NCBI RefSeq assembly: GCF_022288825.1
Contig: NZ_JAKOOW010000035.1
Coordinates: 1-64,000 of the forward strand
Direction of reading: 5' to 3'
DNA: 64,000 nucleotides
From: Kingella pumchi
GTDB lineage: Bacteria > Pseudomonadota > Gammaproteobacteria > Burkholderiales > Neisseriaceae
The notes beneath the pieces were generated by a model. The model did not search any database. It had not been told where the DNA came from and saw only the letters and a program-made list of their open reading frames with translations. Positions 19,016 to 27,915 of this stretch are shown piece after piece. The translations under genes were made by a program, and so were the position numbers. Numbering within the stretch: the first letter of the stretch is position 1; the number at the start of each line of letters is the position of its first letter.

Positions 19016-19489
19016 TTAGTCCTTTTGCGCCCCGCTTTGCAGGTAGTTTTGCAGGCCGATGCTCTCGATCTGCTCCTGCTGGGTAGTCAGCCAGTCGATA
19101 CGTTCTTCGTTTTCGTCTTTCTGTTTTTCCAGAAGCTGGCGGCTGACATAGTCCTGCTGCTCTTCGCACACGGCAATCGCTTCTACCAATGCGGCGTGTT
19201 TTTCGCGCTCTTTGGCCAAATCGCAGCTGATGATTTCTTCGGTATTTTCACCGATCAGCAGCTTGCCCAGCTCTTGCAGATTGGGCAGGCCTTCCAGCAG
19301 CAGGATGCGTTCGATGATTTCGTCGGCGGCTTTCATTTCTACGATGGACTGCTTGTAGAAATTTTTGCCCAAATCTTCGAAACCCCAGTTTTTCAGGATG
19401 CGTGCGTGCAGAAAATACTGGTTGATGGTTACCAGCAGCAGGCCGAGGTTTTTATTCAGCTGACGGATAACGTCGCGGTTGCCTTTCAT
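19016..19489 (-). CDS. bfrB: Bacterioferritin subunit B (haem-binding type)
   Basis: This 157-residue ferritin-like four-helix protein co-assembles with BfrA to store iron. Compared with E. coli Bfr numbering, Met52, the haem ligand, is present (VEMKAAD). Two ferroxidase residues are replaced: Leu for Glu18 and Ala for His54. It should therefore bind haem but not oxidise iron efficiently. It lies 28 bp downstream of bfrA and is likely co-transcribed. AGGAG precedes the ATG. Confidence 0.93.
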   Translation of the reverse strand: MKGNRDVIRQLNKNLGLLLVTINQYFLHARILKNWGFEDLGKNFYKQSIVEMKAADEIIERILLLEGLPNLQELGKLLIGENTEEIISCDLAKEREKHAALVEAIAVCEEQQDYVSRQLLEKQKDENEERIDWLTTQQEQIESIGLQNYLQSGAQKD

Positions 19490-19517
19490 AAAGGTCTCCT
19501 TCTCTTGGCCGTGCAGC

Positions 19518-19982
19518 TTACAGCTGGCTTTGCAGGTAGTTTTGCTCGCCGACCAGTTTGATCAGGCGCAACTGCTGTTCGAGCCAGTGGGCGTGGTCTT
19601 CTTCGGTGTCTTTGAGCTGGTCGATCAGCATCTGGCGGGTAACGTAATCCTGCTTTTCTTCGCACAGTTTGATGCCTTTTTTCAGGTTGGCCTGAACTTC
19701 GTATTCGGTGTTCAAGTCAAGCTGCAGCATCTCGGGCACGGTTTTGCCGACATTAACGGCAGCGGGAACCATCTGCGGGGTGCCGCCCAGCATCAGGATG
19801 CGGCGGATGAAGTTTTCCGCGTGCAGGGTTTCGTCTTCCATTTCATGGCCGATGCGGTCGAACAGTTTGGTGTAACCCCATTCGGCATACATGCGGGAGT
19901 GGATGAAATATTGGTCGCGGGCAGCCAGTTCGCCGGCCAGCAAAAAGTTCATATAGTCGATGACTGCTTTATCGCCTTGCAT
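19518..19982 (-). CDS. bfrA: Bacterioferritin subunit A (ferroxidase type)
   Basis: This 154-residue partner of BfrB keeps the dinuclear iron site: Glu18, Glu51, His54 and the Glu/His of EEDHAHW near 127-130. Position 52 is Thr instead of the haem-binding Met. The two subunits are thus complementary, one for iron oxidation and one for haem. The upstream region (19990-20100) is AT-rich and contains GATAATTGTTTG on the minus strand, a weak partial match to a Fur box. Confidence 0.94.
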   Translation of the reverse strand: MQGDKAVIDYMNFLLAGELAARDQYFIHSRMYAEWGYTKLFDRIGHEMEDETLHAENFIRRILMLGGTPQMVPAAVNVGKTVPEMLQLDLNTEYEVQANLKKGIKLCEEKQDYVTRQMLIDQLKDTEEDHAHWLEQQLRLIKLVGEQNYLQSQL

Positions 19983-20414
19983 AATTTTTCCTTTACTTAA
20001 AGTGTGTTGTGAAAACGGGGCGGATTATAGCGATGGCGAAAAAAAAGCGCAAAATTCACATTAAAATACAAACAATTATCAAAGATAAGCATCTCCGCAA
20101 GCACAAATAGGATGCGTTTTTCTTTGGCAGATTCCATAAAAAAATCAAATCAGTGCTTTGATAGTGATTGCTGCTTGTTGTTAAACGGACTTTTTGCGCG
20201 CAATTTTATTTACATTATTTTACGCAATTTGCGGCAAAATCTGCCTTTCAGGCTGCCTGAAAGCCCGTTGGCAGGCAGCCTGAAAGGCTTGCGCGCAAGT
20301 GCGGTTGTGCAACAGATGGCAAAGTAAGCTACAATCGCGCCCGTTTTGCCGCCGCCGTGCGCGGCTGCAAACGCCAAGCGTTTTGCACCACTACTTCAAG
20401 TAAAAGGTTACACC
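19983..20414. other. Divergent promoter region bfrA/dapA
   Basis: AT-rich DNA with no supported gene. Near dapA there is TTGTGC (20305-20310) and TACAAT (20330-20335) with 19-bp spacing, a possible dapA promoter. A facing pair of uptake sequences lies at about 20247-20285. Confidence 0.5.
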
Positions 20415-21290
20415 ATGCTTACAGGCAGCCTTGTCGCCCTGATTACGCCCATGCACGAAGACGGCAGCGTCGATTTCGACCGCCTGCGCGCCTTAATAGA
20501 CTGGCATATCGCCAACGGCACCGACGCCATTGTCGCCGTCGGCACCACCGGCGAATCGGCCACGCTTTCGGTGGACGAACATCTGGCCGTGGTCGAAGCC
20601 ACCGTCAAACACGCCGCCAGCCGCATTCCGGTAATCGCCGGCACCGGCGCCAACAACACCCGCGAAGCCATTGCGCTGTCGCAGGAAGCCGAACGCATCG
20701 GCGCCGATTACACCCTGTCGGTCGTTCCCTATTACAACCGCCCGTCGCAGGAAGGCATCTACCGCCACTTCCGCACCATCGCTGAAGCCAGCGCGATTCC
20801 GATGATTGTTTACAACGTTCCCGGCCGCACCGTGGTCGATATGAACAACGACACCATCCTGCGCCTGGCCGAAATTCCCAATATCGTCGGCGTCAAAGAA
20901 GCCAGCGGCAATGTCGAGCGCGCGCTCGAGCTCTTTAAAACCGTCCCGCAGGATTTCGCCGTATATTCCGGCGACGACGGCACCGCCCTGCCCTTTTTAC
21001 TGTGCGGCGGCCACGGCGTGATTACCGTTGCCGCCAACGTCGCGCCCAAAGATTTCTCGCAGATGTGCCGCAGCGCCATCAACGGCGACATTGCCGCCGC
21101 CCGCGCGCTGAACGACAAACTGATGCCGCTTTACGGCGCGATGTTCTGCGAGCCCAGCCCCGCCGCCCCGAAATGGGCGCTGGAAAAAATGGGCATCTGC
21201 GCCGCCCACATCCGCCTACCGATGCTGCCGCTCACCCCCGCCGGTCAGCAAAAAGTTCAGGCTGCCTTAAGCGCGGCTGGTTTGATTTGA
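20415..21290 (+). CDS. dapA: 4-hydroxy-tetrahydrodipicolinate synthase
   Basis: The first committed enzyme of lysine/diaminopimelate synthesis condenses pyruvate with aspartate semialdehyde. The 291-residue TIM barrel shows GTTGESATL near residue 44, the Schiff-base lysine in GVKEASG and YNVPGRT. The open frame begins upstream, but the ATG at 20415 gives the family start [19 protein letters not shown] lies 8 bp before it. bamC follows after 28 bp, the dapA-bamC arrangement common in proteobacteria. Confidence 0.97.
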   Translation: MLTGSLVALITPMHEDGSVDFDRLRALIDWHIANGTDAIVAVGTTGESATLSVDEHLAVVEATVKHAASRIPVIAGTGANNTREAIALSQEAERIGADYTLSVVPYYNRPSQEGIYRHFRTIAEASAIPMIVYNVPGRTVVDMNNDTILRLAEIPNIVGVKEASGNVERALELFKTVPQDFAVYSGDDGTALPFLLCGGHGVITVAANVAPKDFSQMCRSAINGDIAAARALNDKLMPLYGAMFCEPSPAAPKWALEKMGICAAHIRLPMLPLTPAGQQKVQAALSAAGLI

Positions 21291-21318
21291 GCAGTTTCAC
21301 ACCCAACGGAAGGTTCTT

Positions 21319-22431
21319 ATGAACTACACGAAAATCACCGCATTGGCGCTGGCCGTACTGGCCTTGGGCGCCTGTTCGTCGAAAAAGGCGAACGACAAAC
21401 TCGATTACCAAAGCACCAACAAAAAAATCGTCAGCCTTGAGATTCCGCCCGATCTGAACGATCCACGCAACGGCGATCTCTACTCGCTGCCCGCCGGCGT
21501 ACGCGCCAATCCCGATGCCCTGTCCGAAGCAGCACCCTCCGGCAGCCGCGTGCTGACCAAAGTGGAAAACGCCCGCATCGAACGGCGCGGCAACCAGCGC
21601 TGGCTGGCCGTCAAAGGCAAAACTGCCGCCCAAATCTGGCCGCTGCTGCGCGCCTTCTGGCAGGAAAGCGGTTTCACCATCTATTCCGAAGAGCCCAAAG
21701 CCGGCCTGATGGAAACCGACTGGGCGGAAAACCGCGCCAAGCTGCCGAACCAGGGCCTGCGCAAGCTGTTCGACAAAATCGGCCTGGGCAACAGCTACAC
21801 CACCAGCGAGCGCGACAAATTCCTGATCCGCATCGAACACAACGAAAACGGCGGCCTGGACATTTTCTTCACCCACAAAGGCTTGGAAGAAGTCTATACC
21901 GACCGCAAAAAAGAGCAGACCGTATGGCAGCCGCGCGCCAGCGATCCCAATCTTGAAGCCGCGCTGCTCGCCCGCTTCATGCAGTATCTGGGCGTGGACG
22001 AAGCCACCGTTGCCCAGCAGCTGAGCGCGCAGAAACAAACCCAGCAGGGCAGCCAGTTCGCCAAGCGCGAAGGCAACACCGTGCTGGTGTACGGCAGCGC
22101 CGAGCGCAATGTGAACCGCATCGCTTCCGCGCTCGACCGCGTCGGTCTGACCGTGCAGCAGTTTGTCAGCGAGCGCGGCATGTTCGTCGTCCGCCCCGCG
22201 CCGGCAGAAAGCCAAACCGTCCAAGCCAAACCCGGCCTGCTCAGCCGCGTGTTCGGTTTCGGCAAAAACAAACAGCAGGAAAAACCGGCAGAACAGGCGC
22301 CGCAGATGTTTGTGGCATTGGAAGACGCGGGCAACGGCCAGCGCATCCACCTGCTCGACCAATTCGGCAAGCCCTACACCGGCCCCGAAGCGGAAAAATG
22401 GTTGAACGACCTGTACCGCGAACTCTACTAA
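21319..22431 (+). CDS. bamC: Outer membrane assembly lipoprotein BamC
   Basis: An accessory lipoprotein of the BAM complex that inserts outer-membrane proteins. The signal peptide ends in the lipobox LGAC with Cys19. An unstructured BamD-binding segment follows (KLDYQSTNKKIVSLEIPPDL), then two helix-grip domains. The 370-residue length is typical of the neisserial form. It is in an operon with dapA. A facing uptake-sequence pair at 22437-22473 terminates it. Confidence 0.9.
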   Translation: MNYTKITALALAVLALGACSSKKANDKLDYQSTNKKIVSLEIPPDLNDPRNGDLYSLPAGVRANPDALSEAAPSGSRVLTKVENARIERRGNQRWLAVKGKTAAQIWPLLRAFWQESGFTIYSEEPKAGLMETDWAENRAKLPNQGLRKLFDKIGLGNSYTTSERDKFLIRIEHNENGGLDIFFTHKGLEEVYTDRKKEQTVWQPRASDPNLEAALLARFMQYLGVDEATVAQQLSAQKQTQQGSQFAKREGNTVLVYGSAERNVNRIASALDRVGLTVQQFVSERGMFVVRPAPAESQTVQAKPGLLSRVFGFGKNKQQEKPAEQAPQMFVALEDAGNGQRIHLLDQFGKPYTGPEAEKWLNDLYRELY

Positions 22432-22436
22432 AACAC

Positions 22437-22473
22437 TTTTCAGGCTGCCTGCCCGTTCAGGCAGCCTGAAAAA
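22437..22473 (+). terminator. Facing uptake sequences downstream of bamC
   Basis: TTTTCAGGCTGCCTG pairs with CAGGCAGCCTGAAAA immediately after the bamC stop. Confidence 0.75.
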
Positions 22474-22547
22474 CACCGGCGCCGCCTTTCATATATATGC
22501 CATGGAAGGCGGCGCTGCCGTTTGCCCGCATCGTCTGCCGCCAGACC

Positions 22548-22587
22548 AAAGCAGCCTGCGTAGCGAAGCGGAGTTGCGAAGCTAAAA
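22548..22587 (+). repeat. Dispersed repeat of about 40 bp, copy B
   Basis: AAAGCAGCCTGCGTAGCGAA, then GCGGAGTTGCGAAGCTAAAA. It is identical over the shared part with the inverse of copy A. Confidence 0.85.
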
Positions 22588-22742
22588 CCGCCAACCCGCC
22601 ATTTGGCGCGGAAAACACGCCGTCTGCGCCGCCCATCTGCCGCAAAGCATAGGATTTCTGCCGTTTCTTTGCTATATTCGCCGCTTTCAGGCTGCCTGCA
22701 GACGGCGGCCGTACGCACACACAAACACGAAAGGAACAATCT

Positions 22743-23597
22743 ATGCGTTGGCAAGGCCGGGAAGGCAGCAGCAATATCGAAGACCGTCGCGGTTCGTCCG
22801 GCGGCGGTGGCGGCAGGGGATTCGGCGGACTGGCCGGCATCATCGTGGTGCTGGTGGGCGCCTATTTCGGCGTCGATCTAAGCGGGCTGGTCGCCAACGA
22901 CAGCGGCCTTTCGCTCGGCTCGCAACAGCAACAGGCCGCGCCGCTGCAAGAAAGCGCCCAAGAAAAACAGCTGGTGCAGTTCAGCTCGGTGGTGCTGCGC
23001 GACACCGAAAAAGTGTGGGAAGCCTATTTCCGCAAAATCGGCCGCCAATACCAGGCGCCCAAACTCACGCTCTACCGCAACCGCATCGCCACCGCCTGCG
23101 GCACCGGCCAATCCAGCGCCGGCCCGTTTTACTGTCCGGGCGACCAAAAACTCTATATCGACCTTTCCTTCTACAACACCATGACCAACGAGCTGGGCGC
23201 CAGCGGCGATGCGGCTTTTGCCTATGTGCTGGCGCATGAAGTCGGCCACCACGTGCAAACCCTGCTCGGCACCATCCAAAAGGTTCACCGCGCCCAGCAA
23301 AACATGGATCAGAAGCAGGCCAACCAGCTTTCCGTGCGGCTCGAACTGCAGGCCGACTGCTATGCCGGCGTGTGGGCGCACTATGCCGAGAAAGACGGCC
23401 TGTTTGAAAGCGGCGACATCGAAGAAGCCTTCAACGCCGCCCACGCTGTCGGCGACGACCACCTGCAGGAGCGCGCGCAAGGCTACACCGTGCCGCACAC
23501 CTACACCCACGGCACATCCGCCCAGCGCAAACAATGGCTGCAGCGCGGCCTGCAAACCGGCGATATCGAGCAGTGCAACACTTTCTCCAGCATGTAA
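22743..23597 (+). CDS. ypfJ: Neutral zinc metallopeptidase, YpfJ family
   Basis: This 284-residue protein has one N-terminal membrane helix after a Gly-rich stretch (GGGGGRGFGGLAGIIVVLVG), so it is anchored in the inner membrane. The zinc motif is HEVGH (His165-His169), followed by LQADCYAGVWAHY, which provides the third ligand region, and the family ending QRGLQTGDIEQCNTF. The biological substrate is not known. AAAGGAA precedes the ATG. Confidence 0.9.
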   Translation: MRWQGREGSSNIEDRRGSSGGGGGRGFGGLAGIIVVLVGAYFGVDLSGLVANDSGLSLGSQQQQAAPLQESAQEKQLVQFSSVVLRDTEKVWEAYFRKIGRQYQAPKLTLYRNRIATACGTGQSSAGPFYCPGDQKLYIDLSFYNTMTNELGASGDAAFAYVLAHEVGHHVQTLLGTIQKVHRAQQNMDQKQANQLSVRLELQADCYAGVWAHYAEKDGLFESGDIEEAFNAAHAVGDDHLQERAQGYTVPHTYTHGTSAQRKQWLQRGLQTGDIEQCNTFSSM

Positions 23598-23612
23598 AAC
23601 CGTTGTCCCTAC

Positions 23613-23651
23613 CTTTTCAGGCTGCCTGAAAACCCAAAGGCAGCCTGAAAA
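23613..23651 (+). terminator. Facing uptake sequences downstream of ypfJ
   Basis: Two facing copies separated by ACCCAAA, 15 bp beyond the stop. Confidence 0.65.
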
Positions 23652-23822
23652 GCCAAGCATCCATTCAAAAACGGCATACCAAGCCGCCATCACCATAATA
23701 AGCAGCCGCAACCGGCAACCGGACGCTTTCAGGCTGCCCCACACAAACCCCGCCATTGCATTTTCCACCATCAGGCCGCCGCCACACGCAGGCAGCCTGA
23801 AAAACCGAAAGGCGGGTTTCCA

Positions 23823-24629
23823 ATGAAAATTCTGTTTTTACTGCCCCTTAGCTGTGCCGCCGCCGTTTGCAGCGCTGCGCCCGATTTGCTGCTGGCACAG
23901 GAATTCAAAGGGCAAGACGTAAACGGCTGGGCAATGAGCGAAAAACTCGACGGCGTGCGCGCCTATTGGGACGGCAAACGCCTGATCAGCCGCCAGGGCA
24001 ATGCCTTCCAGCCGCCGCCCGGTTATACCGCCCATTTCCCGCCCTACCCGCTGGACGGCGAACTCTACAGCGGCCGCGGTCAATTCGAGCAGATTTCTGC
24101 CGCCGTGCGCACGCAAAACGGCGATTGGAAAAACATCCGACTGCACGTTTTCGACGTTCCCAAAGCGCAAGGCAATCTCTACCAGCGGCTGGCTGTGCTT
24201 TCAGGCTGGTTGAAACAGCACCCCCAAGCACCGATTAACGTAATCGCGCAAACACCGATACGCAATCAGGCGCAGGTGCAGGCGTTTTTGAAAGAAATCG
24301 AAGCCAAAGGCGGCGAAGGCGTAATGCTGCGCAACCCAAATACGCCTTACCACGGCGGGCGCAGCAGCAATCTGTTGAAACTGAAAAGCCAATACGACGC
24401 AGAATGCACCGTTACTCGCCATCACGAAGGCAAAGGCAAATACGCGGGCAAACTCGGCGCCGTCAGCTGCAAAAACCAGCACGGCGAATTTCGCATCGGC
24501 AGCGGTTTCAAAGATGCCGACCGCGACAACCCGCCACCCGTCGGCAGCGTTATCACCTACCGCTACCGCGGTTTTACCCAGAAAGGCACGCCGCGCTTTG
24601 CCACGTTTTTACGGGTCAGAAAGGATTAA
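23823..24629 (+). CDS. ligE: Secreted minimal ATP-dependent DNA ligase (Lig E)
   Basis: This small ligase has 268 residues and a signal peptide (cleavage near residues 18-19, CSA-AP), so it acts in the periplasm or outside the cell. Lys41 in SEKLDGVRAYWDG is the AMP-accepting lysine. ELYSGRG, EGVMLR and NLLKLK are further nucleotidyltransferase motifs, and an OB domain ends the protein. Lig E proteins are found in naturally competent proteobacteria and are thought to seal nicks in extracellular or incoming DNA. Confidence 0.93.
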   Translation: MKILFLLPLSCAAAVCSAAPDLLLAQEFKGQDVNGWAMSEKLDGVRAYWDGKRLISRQGNAFQPPPGYTAHFPPYPLDGELYSGRGQFEQISAAVRTQNGDWKNIRLHVFDVPKAQGNLYQRLAVLSGWLKQHPQAPINVIAQTPIRNQAQVQAFLKEIEAKGGEGVMLRNPNTPYHGGRSSNLLKLKSQYDAECTVTRHHEGKGKYAGKLGAVSCKNQHGEFRIGSGFKDADRDNPPPVGSVITYRYRGFTQKGTPRFATFLRVRKD

Positions 24630-24883
24630 AGCGACATGGGAAACGGGAAAGCCCGCCGTCTGCCGCTTTAAGCGGCCTTCAAGCAAACTGCCGCAAACAA
24701 AACCGGCTCGCAAAAACAACGTTTTTTAACCCAAATGCACGCAAACAAATAATAAATAAAGAAAAAGAATAAAGCCCCGTTTGCTTTTCCAAACTTTAAA
24801 CAATTTTCACGCGACAAATACAACATTCACACACTTATATGCCATACTGAAGTCGTTTTCCCGCAACCGAAATGGAGCATGAT

Positions 24884-25096
24884 ATGAAAACTATGTCTAA
24901 AACCCTTTTGATGGTAAGCCTGTTTGCCGCACTCGGCGGCTGTGCCGGCGGTATGACCCAACAGCAACGCAATACCGCAGTCGGCGCCGCACTCGGCGGC
25001 GTGGCCGGCAATGTGATCGGCGGCGACACCGGTTCCACACTTGGCGGTGCCGCACTCGGCGGCGTTATCGGCAGCCAAGTCCGCACCCGCCGCTAA
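24884..25096 (+). CDS. Small glycine-zipper lipoprotein
   Basis: A lipoprotein of 70 residues. The signal peptide MKTMSKTLLMVSLFAALGGC ends in lipobox LGGC. The mature part is a glycine zipper (AVGAALGGVAGNVIGG and TLGGAALGGVIGS), as in OsmB/SlyB-like envelope proteins. The ATG at 24872 lies within the Shine-Dalgarno region; 24884 has GGAG at the right distance. No specific function can be assigned. Confidence 0.8.
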   Translation: MKTMSKTLLMVSLFAALGGCAGGMTQQQRNTAVGAALGGVAGNVIGGDTGSTLGGAALGGVIGSQVRTRR

Positions 25097-25099
25097 ACG

Positions 25100-25194
25100 G
25101 TTTCAGGCTGCCTGAATGGCAGGCAGCCTGAAAAAATTCTTACTTGGGGGGAGCGCTGTGATCCGGCATCATCGGGTTGCAGCGCTTTTTTTGT
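25100..25194 (+). terminator. Double terminator after the glycine-zipper gene
   Basis: Facing uptake sequences (25100-25136) are followed by an AGCGCTG/CAGCGCT hairpin (25152-25186) with seven T. Confidence 0.75.
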
Positions 25195-25378
25195 TTGCGC
25201 TCTGGGTGCCGACATGCGGCTGGCGAAGCGGTGCTTGGGTGAGAAATATCCGAATGGAAGGGAAAGCACAGCAGATTTGTTGGCGCCTTGTGAGCATTTT
25301 AATCACCAGCGGATATTCTCACACCCAAGGAACCGCCATTCCGCAATATCGTCCATACAGGGCAAAGCAGCCTGAAAA
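25195..25378. other. Intergenic stretch, nothing recognised
   Basis: Between the terminator above and the rpsI terminator there is one uptake sequence near 25368 and no supported gene. Confidence 0.5.
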
Positions 25379-25380
25379 CA

Positions 25381-25413
25381 AAAAAAACCGGATTCGCAAT
25401 GAATCCGGTTTTT
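25381..25413 (-). terminator. Intrinsic terminator of rplM-rpsI
   Basis: A perfect 14-bp stem, AAAAAACCGGATTC with its complement, and a 5-nt loop, 14 bp beyond the rpsI stop. Confidence 0.9.
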
Positions 25414-25426
25414 TGAAAACGTCCGA

Positions 25427-25819
25427 TTAACGTTTGGAGAACTGTTTGGCACGGCGTGCTTTGCGCAGACCGGGCTTTTTACGTTCCACTTCACGGGCAT
25501 CGCGGGTAACGAAGCCGGCTTGGGACAGCGCAGGTTTCAACGCGGCATCGTAATCGATCAGCGCACGGGTAATGCCGTGGCGGATGGCGCCGGACTGGCC
25601 GGTTTCGCCGCCGCCGATAACGTTCACTTTGATATCGAACGCTTCAACGTTTTCGGTCAGAACCAAAGGTTGGCGAACCACCATGCGGCTGGTTTCACGG
25701 GAGAAAAATTCGTCTACCGGACGGCCATTAACGATAATCTGACCGCTGCCTTTTTGCAGGAACACGCGGGCAACTGAACTTTTGCGTCGGCCGGTGCCGT
25801 AGTAGTATTTTCCGTTCAT
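25427..25819 (-). CDS. rpsI: 30S ribosomal protein S9
   Basis: This 130-residue ribosomal protein of the small-subunit head has [14 protein letters not shown] at the start and the conserved C-terminal [18 protein letters not shown] that reaches the P-site tRNA. It is co-transcribed with rplM, 12 bp upstream. Confidence 0.98.
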   Translation of the reverse strand: MNGKYYYGTGRRKSSVARVFLQKGSGQIIVNGRPVDEFFSRETSRMVVRQPLVLTENVEAFDIKVNVIGGGETGQSGAIRHGITRALIDYDAALKPALSQAGFVTRDAREVERKKPGLRKARRAKQFSKR

Positions 25820-25831
25820 ATTGTCGTGTCC

Positions 25832-26260
25832 TTAAATTTCCAAAACTTTGGGTTGTTGGGCGGCATGCTGGTGCTCGGCACCGGCATAGACTTTCAGTTT
25901 TTTGATCATTGCGTAACCCAGCGGGCCTTTGGGCAGCATGCCTTTTACGGCTTTTTCCAAAGCGCGACCGGGAAACTGGTTTTGCATTTCGCGGAAAGTG
26001 CGCTCGTAGATGCCGCCGGGGAAGCCGGTGTGGCGGTAGTAAACTTTGTCGGTTTCCTTGTTGCCGGTTACGCGCATTTTTTCGGCGTTTACGACGATGA
26101 TGTAGTCGCCGGTATCAACGTGGGGAGTGTATTCGGGTTTGTGTTTGCCGCGCAGACGGCTGGCAATTTCGGCAGCCAGGCGGCCGAGCACTTTGTCAGT
26201 AGCGTCAACGACAAACCATTCGCGTTGCACTTCGTGCGGTTTCGCTGAAAAGGTTTTCAT
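25832..26260 (-). CDS. rplM: 50S ribosomal protein L13
   Basis: A large-subunit assembly protein of 142 residues. It shows [15 protein letters not shown], the [11 protein letters not shown] strand and KMLPKGPLG. First gene of the rplM-rpsI operon. L13 is known to autoregulate this operon in E. coli; no such site was identified here. Confidence 0.98.
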   Translation of the reverse strand: MKTFSAKPHEVQREWFVVDATDKVLGRLAAEIASRLRGKHKPEYTPHVDTGDYIIVVNAEKMRVTGNKETDKVYYRHTGFPGGIYERTFREMQNQFPGRALEKAVKGMLPKGPLGYAMIKKLKVYAGAEHQHAAQQPKVLEI

Positions 26261-26367
26261 GGGGATTAGTCCAAATCTATTTATAGAAACCGCGGATTGT
26301 AGGTGTTTGCAGGCGTCCTGTCAATGCGCCCGGGCAGCCTGAAAGCGTTTTTCGGCACTGTGCAGAC

Positions 26368-26405
26368 ACAAAAAACCGGCCGTCCTCAAATACGGATAGC
26401 CGGTT
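26368..26405 (-). terminator. Terminator downstream of 6S RNA
   Basis: AACCGGC/GCCGGTT stem enclosing CGTCC/GGAT-type pairing, followed on the minus strand by TTTTTTGTG. Confidence 0.75.
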
Positions 26406-26588
26406 GTGGGGAACCCCGCGAATGCCGCTCGGGCTGAGTCCGCTTGAACCTTGTCAACAAGGTGGCTGCCTCGGGTAACTTCGGGTACATTCCGATAGGA
26501 ACGCGCGCACCTGCTACGACTCCCGGCAACCTAAGCAAACTTTATTGGTTCAAAGGAATATATGCCTTTGCAAACACCGCAGGGAAAC
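26406..26588 (-). ncRNA. ssrS: 6S RNA
   Basis: An RNA of about 183 nt that mimics an open promoter and holds sigma-70 RNA polymerase. On the minus strand the 3' half reads CCACCTTGTTGACAAGG, TTCAAGCGGACTCAGCCC, then GAGCGGCATTCGCGGGG. This closely follows the 3' half of E. coli 6S RNA. The 5' end (CCCTGCGG) can pair with the 3' end (TCGCGGGG) to form the closing stem. It lies directly downstream of zapA, the usual place for ssrS. Ends are estimated to within a few nucleotides. Confidence 0.82.
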
Positions 26589-26593
26589 TGGTT

Positions 26594-26908
26594 TCAGGCT
26601 GCTTTGCTTTCGGAAAGCGCCTGATCGCAAAAGTCTTCAAGGGTTTTTATTCTACGCTCGAACTCGCGTTCTGACAATTGCTGCTGGCGTCCGTTTTCAT
26701 CGGCACGTTTGAGCAGGTCGTGGGTCAGGTTGAGTGCGGCCATGATCACGATTTTCTCGGTTTCCATATTGCGGCCGCTGCTTTGGATGGCGTGGATTTT
26801 CTGGTTCAGCAGTTCGACAGCTTCCAAGAGCGTGCCGCGTTCGCTTTCCGGGGTGCCGATGGTGAACTGGCGGTTCAGGATATCGACGCTGATTTGTTCG
26901 ATGCTCAT
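26594..26908 (-). CDS. zapA: Cell division protein ZapA
   Basis: This 104-residue FtsZ-ring stabiliser starts MSIEQISVDILNRQFTIGTPE, with a C-terminal coiled coil (RQQQLSEREFERRIKTLEDF). It overlaps the upstream coiled-coil gene by 4 bp (ATGA), so the two are translationally coupled. The stop codon is part of an uptake sequence (AAA GCA GCC TGA). 6S RNA follows. Confidence 0.93.
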   Translation of the reverse strand: MSIEQISVDILNRQFTIGTPESERGTLLEAVELLNQKIHAIQSSGRNMETEKIVIMAALNLTHDLLKRADENGRQQQLSEREFERRIKTLEDFCDQALSESKAA

Positions 26909-27852
26909 GCGGTTTCCTCACTGGCGGGATCGTTTTCAGGCTGCGGCAGACGCGACAGCAGGCGGCGGATTTCCTGCGCGCTTTGCAGCAGCAGGCTGCG
27001 GTATTGCTGGTTTTGGCTGTTCAGTTTGAGAATCTGCTCTTGGAACTGGCTTTTTTCGTTCAGCCACGATTCTTTCAAATCGGCGATTTCTTCAAGCTGT
27101 GCCTGCTTCAGACTTTCCAAACTGTTTTCGTGCTGCTTGCCCAGCAGTGCATATTCTTCACTGAAACGCTTGGCTTCTTCGGCCATGCGGCGGTCAAACT
27201 CCTGCTGGCGCTCGGAAAGCTGGCGGGCAAAGTGGCTTTCTTTTTCGTTCAGGCTGCTTTGGCCGCTTTGAATTTCCTGCTTGAGCGCTTCGATTTCGCT
27301 GTTGCTTTGCGACAAATCGCTGCGGGCAATTTTCAGCAGATCCTGCTGCTCGGCCAGCTGCTGCTCGAGTTTGGCGCTTTTGTCCTGCTCCGACAGCAGC
27401 TCTTGGCGCACGTTTTGCGCTTCCCGCCCTTGGGCGTTGCTCTCTTCGCGGTACTGCTCCAGCAGCCGCTCTTTGCCTTCCAGCTCGGTTTCGGCTTCGG
27501 TCAGCCGCTCTTTCCACTCGCGTTCTTTGTTTTGCACGGTGGTTTGCAGAAAGGCGATTTGGTCGCGCAGATTCAGGCGTTCTTTTTCCAGCAGTTGGAT
27601 CTGCTGCTCCTGATACTGGATTTTGCTGCTGAGTTCTTCCTGGCTTTTTTCGGCGTGCACCAACAGGCTGACGCGGGCGCTTTCGGCTTCTTTGCTGCGC
27701 TCGGCTTCTTCCAGCAAGCGGCTCTGGCGGACGTATTCTTCACGCGAAAGCGCCAGCTCTTCATTCAAACGGCGGTTTTCGCCGTTCAGATGCCGCAGCC
27801 GTTGTACCAGTTCGTGCAGTTTGTCTTCTAGTTTTGTCAGGGACGGATTCAT
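26905..27852 (-). CDS. Long coiled-coil protein, ZapB-like N-terminus, coupled to zapA
   Basis: This 315-residue protein is almost entirely heptad-like and Gln/Glu/Leu-rich, with no membrane segment or signal peptide. The N-terminal part (LTKLEDKLHELVQRLRHLN) resembles the short TIGR02449-type proteins normally found next to zapA, which are about 70 residues long and ZapB-like. Here the coil is extended four-fold, ending PQPENDPASEETA, where PQPEN is an uptake-sequence translation. Position and 4-bp overlap suggest a role with ZapA in Z-ring organisation. This is an inference; no catalytic motif is present. Confidence 0.75.
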   Translation of the reverse strand: MNPSLTKLEDKLHELVQRLRHLNGENRRLNEELALSREEYVRQSRLLEEAERSKEAESARVSLLVHAEKSQEELSSKIQYQEQQIQLLEKERLNLRDQIAFLQTTVQNKEREWKERLTEAETELEGKERLLEQYREESNAQGREAQNVRQELLSEQDKSAKLEQQLAEQQDLLKIARSDLSQSNSEIEALKQEIQSGQSSLNEKESHFARQLSERQQEFDRRMAEEAKRFSEEYALLGKQHENSLESLKQAQLEEIADLKESWLNEKSQFQEQILKLNSQNQQYRSLLLQSAQEIRRLLSRLPQPENDPASEETA

Positions 27853-27915
27853 ATCGTTCTCGCCGCAGGTTGGGGGAAAAGGGTTTTCAGGCTGCCTGAA
27901 AAGGGAAATACGGTT

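Noticed and set aside
20112..20327. 71-codon plus-strand frame upstream of dapA
   Set aside because: The second half translates uptake sequences and there is no ribosome-binding site; treated as promoter region.
26561..26575. CCTTTGCAAAC motif resembling the IS terminal repeat
   Set aside because: It belongs to the 5' part of 6S RNA and matches only about ten bases.
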